Shown here in pieces: positions 40,904 through 45,629 of a DNA stretch of 45,629 nucleotides. The position numbers and the translations under genes are program-made. Positions within the stretch are counted from its first letter, which is position 1. Each line of letters opens with the position of its first letter. Source of the DNA: Flavobacteriales bacterium UBA1958 (GTDB lineage: Bacteria > Bacteroidota > Bacteroidia > Flavobacteriales_D > Sanyastnellaceae); contig DDEI01000018.1 in the NCBI GenBank assembly GCA_002336675.1, positions 1-45,629 of the forward strand, given 5' to 3'. The notes below the pieces were generated by a model. It saw only the letters and a program-made list of their open reading frames with translations, was not told where the DNA came from and searched no databases.

Positions 40904-43174
40904 CTATTTCAAATAAAACGGCATTCTCAAAGTATCTAACATTAGAGTGAAATCACCTGACTCTGAAATACGTTCCATTTCTATACCCACGAACTCTAAA
41001 TCTTTACATGTCAAGCTAAACTCCACCCTCCTAGTTTCACCAGCAGCTAAATCTATCTTAGAATATCCCTTTAGCATTTTTACTGCGGGAGTTATAGAAG
41101 CCACTTCATCTCTTACATATAATTGCACAACTTCCTTTCCTGCCAACCCTCCTATGTTTTTTACATCTGCGGAAACTGTCAAGCTATCCCCACAGCTAAT
41201 AGAATCCGAAGAAATGGATAAATTACTGTATATAAATTCTGTATAGCTAAGCCCATGACCGAATTCATATTGCGGCTGGAATGCATTAAACCCAAATTTA
41301 GGGTCTATTAAATCTGTCGTTTTATGATCGTAAGTACTATGAGAGCTAGCATATCTTGGATAAGTATATGGTAATTTACCTGAGGGATTTATCACCCCCG
41401 TGATAATCTCCATAATTGCTTCTGCTCCTTCATTTCCTGGCAAATAGGCTTGCACTATAGCATCTGCTAATGGCTCAATTTGAGAAATAATTCTAGGTCT
41501 ACCTTCGACTAATACGATAATTAAATTATCTACCGCCTCAGAAATTTGCTTTACTAATTCATACTGTCCTTCTGGAAGATTCATATCCTCTATATCACCA
41601 ACTGTTTCTGTATAAGGCATTTCCCCAATACATATTACTGCAGTTTTAATTCCTTTAGTTTTTAACAGTGCGTTATAAATTTCTTTAAAATCTGGGTTTA
41701 ACGATGTCTCGTGGTGAACCACCTCTAGCTTATCACTCTCTAAAAAAGCCTGGAAAATTGTTTGTTTAGTAGGGTTGTTATAGCTGGGATTTACTCCCTG
41801 CCAAGTTCTTCCCCAACCCCCTATTAAGGCGTTTAGATTATTAGTTAGTGGTCCTGCTAAGAGTATGCGCTCCTTTCCTAAGGGCAAAGACTGATCATCA
41901 TTCTTTAGTAGCGTTATGGATTCTCTAGCAGTGTTTAATGCTGCATTAGCATGCTTCTCACTTCCAAAATCAGGGTAATCATCGAAGTTCATCACCGGAT
42001 TCTCAAATAAGCCTAGTTGAATTTTTAATTTCAAAATCCTTCTTACGGACTTATCTAACCTAGACTCTTTTATTTCACCTTCTTCTACTAATTCTCTGAG
42101 CAGAACTGGAAATTTATAATCAACGGGAACCATACTCATATCTATACCCGCATCTATAGCAAGTTTTATGGCTTCTTTATAATCCTTAGCTACCCTGTGT
42201 CTATCTCTAAGGTATTTAATATCTTCCCAATCAGTAACCACTAATCCATCGAACCCAAGCTCGTCTCTTAAAAGAGTAGTTAATATCTCAGGATTAGCAT
42301 GAACAGGAATACCATTCATTTCACCACTATTCACCATTAAAGTTTTAGCACCTGCATCAATGGCACGTTTAAAGCTTGGTAAAAAATATTCTCTCATTTG
42401 TCGTTCAGGAACCCATGCTTGAGTCCTGTCCTTTCCAGTTAGAGTTACGCTGTAACCTAAGAAATGTTTTAAACAAGAAGCTACATGGTATGGGCTCGAA
42501 ACATCATCTCCTTCATATCCCTTAATTACACTCTCTCCCATATCCGAAGCCAAAAGAGGATCTTCACCAAACGTCTCCCAGTGTCTAGGCCACCTAGCAT
42601 CTCTGGCCAAGTCTAGAACAGGAGAAAACGTCCATGGAATATTACTCGCTCTTGTTTCATAAGCTGAAATACATCCCATTTGATAGGCTAAATTCGTATT
42701 CCAGGTAGCTGCTAAGCCTATTTGCTGTGGAAAAAGACTATTTCCGGTCGTATAATTAACACCATGAATTGCATCTATACCATATAAAACTGGAATTTTA
42801 GACTTTTTTTCTTGCGTTGCAACGCGTTGAATTTCATTTATTAATTCAAACCATTTTTCTCTAGAGTAAGCTTGCCCTCCTTGATTAAGGATCGAACCTA
42901 CTTTTAAATCAACTAAGACCTTTCTCAGTTTAGCAGAGTCTAATTTATTTGGTTTTTCCAAATTATAAGGTTGCCCAACACAAATCATATCCAGGTTAAG
43001 TTGAGTCATTTCACCACATTTATCTTCAAGAGTTAATGTCGATAAAATCTTTTCTACCCTCTGATCTATGGACGAATCAATGTTTTCATCTGATGTTTTA
43101 TCATCATTAGATGAAGTACATCTTACTAAAAATATTACGTAACAAAGAGCTATAAGAAAACTAGTTTTTTTCAT
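40904..43174 (-). CDS. GH3 beta-glucosidase lipoprotein (BglX-like)
   Basis: A 756-aa exo-glucosidase. A lipoprotein signal (LCYVIFLVRC, Cys19) anchors it. The first domain is a TIM barrel with GIDAIHGVNYTTGNSLFPQQ, FSPVLDLARDARWPRHWETF and SCLKHFLGYS. The nucleophile motif GFDGLVVTDWEDI gives Asp315. The second alpha/beta domain has the likely acid/base region (ETVGDIEDMNLPEGQ) and the C-terminal Fn3-like domain (LSYTEFIYSNLSISSDSI and ADVKNIGGLAGKEVVQLYV). It releases glucose from oligosaccharides delivered by the locus. It is the last gene of the minus-strand group. A hairpin at 43192-43221 separates it from the repeat protein. Confidence 0.95.
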   Translation of the reverse strand: MKKTSFLIALCYVIFLVRCTSSNDDKTSDENIDSSIDQRVEKILSTLTLEDKCGEMTQLNLDMICVGQPYNLEKPNKLDSAKLRKVLVDLKVGSILNQGGQAYSREKWFELINEIQRVATQEKKSKIPVLYGIDAIHGVNYTTGNSLFPQQIGLAATWNTNLAYQMGCISAYETRASNIPWTFSPVLDLARDARWPRHWETFGEDPLLASDMGESVIKGYEGDDVSSPYHVASCLKHFLGYSVTLTGKDRTQAWVPERQMREYFLPSFKRAIDAGAKTLMVNSGEMNGIPVHANPEILTTLLRDELGFDGLVVTDWEDIKYLRDRHRVAKDYKEAIKLAIDAGIDMSMVPVDYKFPVLLRELVEEGEIKESRLDKSVRRILKLKIQLGLFENPVMNFDDYPDFGSEKHANAALNTARESITLLKNDDQSLPLGKERILLAGPLTNNLNALIGGWGRTWQGVNPSYNNPTKQTIFQAFLESDKLEVVHHETSLNPDFKEIYNALLKTKGIKTAVICIGEMPYTETVGDIEDMNLPEGQYELVKQISEAVDNLIIVLVEGRPRIISQIEPLADAIVQAYLPGNEGAEAIMEIITGVINPSGKLPYTYPRYASSHSTYDHKTTDLIDPKFGFNAFQPQYEFGHGLSYTEFIYSNLSISSDSISCGDSLTVSADVKNIGGLAGKEVVQLYVRDEVASITPAVKMLKGYSKIDLAAGETRRVEFSLTCKDLEFVGIEMERISESGDFTLMLDTLRMPFYLK

Positions 43175-43191
43175 TTAAATAAATTTCGTAC

Positions 43192-43221
43192 AAAAATTCC
43201 CATCTAGTTAAGCTAGATGGG
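43192..43221 (-). terminator. Hairpin between the repeat-protein gene and GH3
   Basis: On the minus strand cccatctag pairs with ctagatggg across 5 bases, then five T. It lies only 18 bases before the GH3 start, so it can act as a terminator for the upstream gene or attenuate read-through into GH3; no separate GH3 promoter is evident. Confidence 0.8.
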
Positions 43222-43273
43222 AATGATTCAACATTTTAGTTATTGGCAATTATAAACCAAAAAATGATTCTTA

Positions 43274-44638
43274 TTATTTCTTAATAAAACTCCCTAATAC
43301 AGCTCCATTTTCACCCTTAAGGAAATATACTCCTTGTTTAAGATCATTTATGTCTATTGAAATATTAGTAGATTTTACATTAGGTAAGGTTTTAACAATT
43401 GACCCAAGAGCATTGTATACAACTATCTCATTATTAACTTGAATTCCCTCTAAGAATAAAGTTCCCTCTGAAATGGGATTAGGGTAAATAGAAACATTTA
43501 GACCATCTGTTTCTTTTACTGAAACCGTACATCCTGAACATTCTCCCCAACACACTGATTCTAATTCTACTGCAGATTCACCTACTAAAACAGATCTATT
43601 CCAAAAACCATCAGTCACTTCTGCACAATCAGTAACATCTGTTAAATCCTCCTGAATCGTCCAAGCATCTGCAGAATATTTATAATCATATGCACCTGAA
43701 GCTAGCTGTATGGTTGTACTCCAAATACCATTTCCATTATCAGTTAAAGGAGAACAATTTCCGCAAAAATCATTAAAAGTTCCATTTACCTCTGGTGTAG
43801 TAAAGGCTTCAGTTAAGTTAGACATATCTACCATGAACGTCACGTCATATAAAGTAGGCTCTACAACATCTCCACAAGGGCCACAAGCTTCAAAACAATT
43901 TACATCAAGGACTGCGTCTTCGACACCAACAGTAACTAACCTGTTAGTAAATGTGCCTGAAGTTAGTGTGCAATCACCATCTTCCGCTGGATCAAAAATC
44001 TCGTCGTTTCCAGCAAACCCATTAATAGTATACTTATACTGCAAAGAACCTGCATCTAGTTCTAATGTAATTTCATAAATACCATCACTATCATCGTCAT
44101 TCATTTCAATACAACTGCCACACCAATTATCTAAATCACCTCCAGTAATGTAAACCACATCTGATTCACTAACACCCTGCTCATTTACATCTACTCTAAA
44201 TGTAACGTTCACAGCATCTGTAGGAGCAGAACATGTTCCATCTGAAGAGCACTCAGCATAACAGGTATTAATCTCTGTATTTTCAGTCACCGGATCTAAA
44301 AATCGATCACTAAATTCTCCTGTTGCACAATCCTGGCCTACGATATTCTCTTTACATGAATAATCCGGGCAATTTCCGTTAGTAAAAGTATAGGGACATG
44401 TAAATCCGATCGGCTTAGTAACTGTTATAGTCCATATGCCATCGTTATCATCGTCGTTCATTGCATTCTCTCCTGGATTACCAAAACAATCTGGTCCTCC
44501 ACCTGCCAAATAAACACCAGATTCCGCTACAGTTTCATTAGCCATATTTACATTAAAAGTGATATCGACACTTTGTGCGTTTAAACTACCAGAAGATAGC
44601 ATTAAACCTAAAAAACAAAAAGTATATAGTTTTTTCAT
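43274..44638 (-). CDS. T9SS-sorted protein with three repeated beta-sandwich (starch-binding-like) domains
   Basis: A 454-aa exported protein. A signal peptide MKKLYTFCFLGLMLSSGSLNA is followed by three homologous units of about 115-125 residues starting near 22, 140 and 260. Each opens with a V(D/N)(I/V)TF.V(N/D)M-type strand, has a G(G/T)..D(N)..CG.C acidic turn (NDDDNDGIW, NDDDSDGIY, TDNGNGIW) and a YKYT.. strand, with paired Cys. The pattern resembles CBM20/48-like starch-binding or E-set folds. A type A T9SS domain closes the protein (VSIYPNPISEGTLFLEG, then GVYFLKGENGAVLGSFIKK). No catalytic residues are seen. Its place beside GH3 and GH16 suggests glucan binding at the surface. Confidence 0.8.
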   Translation of the reverse strand: MKKLYTFCFLGLMLSSGSLNAQSVDITFNVNMANETVAESGVYLAGGGPDCFGNPGENAMNDDDNDGIWTITVTKPIGFTCPYTFTNGNCPDYSCKENIVGQDCATGEFSDRFLDPVTENTEINTCYAECSSDGTCSAPTDAVNVTFRVDVNEQGVSESDVVYITGGDLDNWCGSCIEMNDDDSDGIYEITLELDAGSLQYKYTINGFAGNDEIFDPAEDGDCTLTSGTFTNRLVTVGVEDAVLDVNCFEACGPCGDVVEPTLYDVTFMVDMSNLTEAFTTPEVNGTFNDFCGNCSPLTDNGNGIWSTTIQLASGAYDYKYSADAWTIQEDLTDVTDCAEVTDGFWNRSVLVGESAVELESVCWGECSGCTVSVKETDGLNVSIYPNPISEGTLFLEGIQVNNEIVVYNALGSIVKTLPNVKSTNISIDINDLKQGVYFLKGENGAVLGSFIKK

Positions 44639-44705
44639 TTACTTAAATTATTTAATTATAACCTCTATATTTTCAATATCAATAGAAGCAACTGTTTCAT
44701 TTATA

Positions 44706-44743
44706 TAAAAAGAGCTCGATGAGGCGAACCGCACCAAGCTCTT
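44706..44743 (-). terminator. Terminator after the Cys-rich repeat protein
   Basis: On the minus strand aagagct pairs with agctctt around a 20-base loop that can fold further, followed by TTTTAT. It separates this gene from the three-repeat protein. Confidence 0.75.
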
Positions 44744-44766
44744 CTTAGTTGTATATAGTTATTTTT

Positions 44767-45629
44767 TTAATCACATGCTTCACCAAATGCTCCAAGGAAC
44801 CCTCCTAAGTCACTTACATTGACAAAACCATCACCTGAAAAATCACCAGGACAAGTTGAACCTAAAGTAAATAGACAAGAACCGTCATCTGTATTCGCAG
44901 AAACGTCATAATTATCTGCATCAGCATATGCACATCCTTCCACGACTAATTCAGAACAAGAACCATCATCAAGTGTAACAGACGGATCAAATTCAACGAA
45001 TAATGGATCAGTACAACCTGCTGGCTCCTCACATGGAGTTCCACCGTATTCTATACACTGTGCTCCTGTGAAAGTACCATCTGAACTAAAAGCACCAAAA
45101 CCATCTGAATAAATACATCCGTATTCTGGAACGTCATCACATGAAGCATAAATACAAACAAAATTTCCATATTGATCAAAGGCTTGTTCTGTAGCTGTAG
45201 CATCATAGTTTGATGCGTTTTCATCTAAACAACCTGCAGTTGAAGGCGCTTCACATGGAGTTCCTCCGTATTGTACACAATTTGCTGCATTGAAGTTAGC
45301 ATTGAAAGCTCCAAAACCATCTGCATAAATACATCCGTATTCTGGAATATCATCACATGAGGCATATATACAAGTTGAATTTCCGTATTGGTCAAAAGAT
45401 TGTTCTGTAGCTGCAGAATCGTAGTTGGATGCATTGGCATCCATACAACCTATCGCGGCTACTGTACATGCAGTTCCTCCATATAAAGTACACTCTGCAG
45501 GTCCAAATCCTTCTACGTAAGAAGCATATGCGTTAGCATAAATACATCCTTCCGCATCTGGAATATCATCACATGAAGCGTAAATACATGCTGGATTACC
45601 ATAATCGTCAAAAGATTGCTCTGTAGCTG
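44767..45629 (-). CDS. Cys-rich 72-residue-repeat secreted protein with dockerin-like end (5' end outside window)
   Basis: The frame is open to the window edge, so the start and signal peptide are missing; 286 codons remain. The visible part has repeats of exactly 72 residues (CIYASCDDIPEYGCIYADGF, then CVQYGGTPCEAP, then LDENASNYDATATEQAFDQY), about six Cys each. Two shorter 27-residue units follow (EFDPSVTLDDGSC and ADNYDVSANTDDGSC), the Bacteroidota NYD..A..DDGSC repeat. The C-terminus is a dockerin-like calcium loop, CPGDFSGDGFVNVSDLGGFLGAFGEACD, with Asp/Ser/Asp spacing for one Ca2+ site. No T9SS domain is present at this end. Probably extracellular, structural or adhesive. Its relation to the glucan locus is by position only. 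Confidence 0.8.
   Translation of the reverse strand, partial: ATEQSFDDYGNPACIYASCDDIPDAEGCIYANAYASYVEGFGPAECTLYGGTACTVAAIGCMDANASNYDSAATEQSFDQYGNSTCIYASCDDIPEYGCIYADGFGAFNANFNAANCVQYGGTPCEAPSTAGCLDENASNYDATATEQAFDQYGNFVCIYASCDDVPEYGCIYSDGFGAFSSDGTFTGAQCIEYGGTPCEEPAGCTDPLFVEFDPSVTLDDGSCSELVVEGCAYADADNYDVSANTDDGSCLFTLGSTCPGDFSGDGFVNVSDLGGFLGAFGEACD
45013..45629 (-). repeat. 216-base tandem repeats within the Cys-rich gene
   Basis: Units at 45228-45013 and 45444-45229 plus a partial unit to the window edge. All are 216 bases with strongly conserved DNA around the SCDD.P..GCIY and NASNYD segments, so recent duplication or gene conversion is likely. Confidence 0.85.

Noticed and set aside
43710..44078. 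122-codon frame antisense to the three-repeat protein
   Set aside because: Low-complexity Ser/Thr/Val composition arising from the repeated acidic strands on the other strand.

Overview
The window is a gene-dense, AT-rich segment of a chromosome from a member of the Bacteroidota, most likely a marine member of the Flavobacteriales. The evidence is a SusC/SusD pair, type IX secretion (T9SS) C-terminal sorting domains, Bacteroidota-restricted families (DUF3822, DUF4286, a BrxA/YphP-like bacilliredoxin, the VF530 family), -7 promoter boxes of the TAnnTTTG type, and A-rich leaders with almost no Shine-Dalgarno sequences. The species cannot be named from sequence alone. I see no rRNA, tRNA, CRISPR array, insertion sequence or prophage.

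Layout. 1-0.4 kb: 3' end of the housekeeping sigma factor rpoD with a terminator. 0.5-2.0 kb: a large lipoprotein, probably a beta-helix. 2.4-6.5 kb: a 1031-aa ABCG-type ABC transporter with an extra N-terminal helical domain, converging on a siaB-siaC kinase/phosphoprotein pair. 6.5-10.8 kb: a methyltransferase, a ZIP metal transporter, a VF530 protein, a divergent Nramp-like transporter and an MscS channel. 11.1-12.4 kb: a DEAD-box helicase. 12.6-16.7 kb (minus): the tight housekeeping operon rsfS-ftsH-DUF2007-cdsA-psd (ribosome silencing, membrane proteolysis, phospholipid synthesis). 16.8-19.2 kb: birA, an SRPBCC protein, pyrE, a Nudix hydrolase. 19.2-23.3 kb (minus): a membrane protein, DUF3822, rsmD, coaD and a thioredoxin-fold protein in one overlapping operon. 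23.5-32.9 kb: a RecD/Pif1-like helicase, an MFS transporter, an aldo/keto reductase remnant, trmD, a small orphan gene, rplS, bifunctional ftcD, a bacilliredoxin, rsmA, DUF4286 and trpS.

32.9-45.6 kb is the accessory part. After one T9SS-secreted protein comes a polysaccharide utilisation locus: susC, susD, a PKD-containing surface glycan-binding lipoprotein and a GH16 lipoprotein with the EIDIME laminarinase signature. These converge on a minus-strand group: a GH3 beta-glucosidase lipoprotein, a T9SS-sorted protein of three repeated beta-domains, and a Cys-rich repeat protein ending in a dockerin-like calcium loop, cut by the window edge. The inferred job is laminarin or mixed beta-glucan use: surface binding and endo-cleavage by GH16, import by SusCD, periplasmic or surface trimming by GH3. 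No regulator gene for the locus is in view.

Most worth a second look: the Sia-like partner-switch pair beside an unusual ABCG/TerB-like transporter (SiaC keeps the phospho-acceptor at Thr68); an aldo/keto reductase reduced in frame to its two ends; TACTTTT(G/A)-N4-ATG near-leaderless promoters; an Nramp relative lacking the classical metal-site motifs; and the two repeat proteins flanking the glucan locus.
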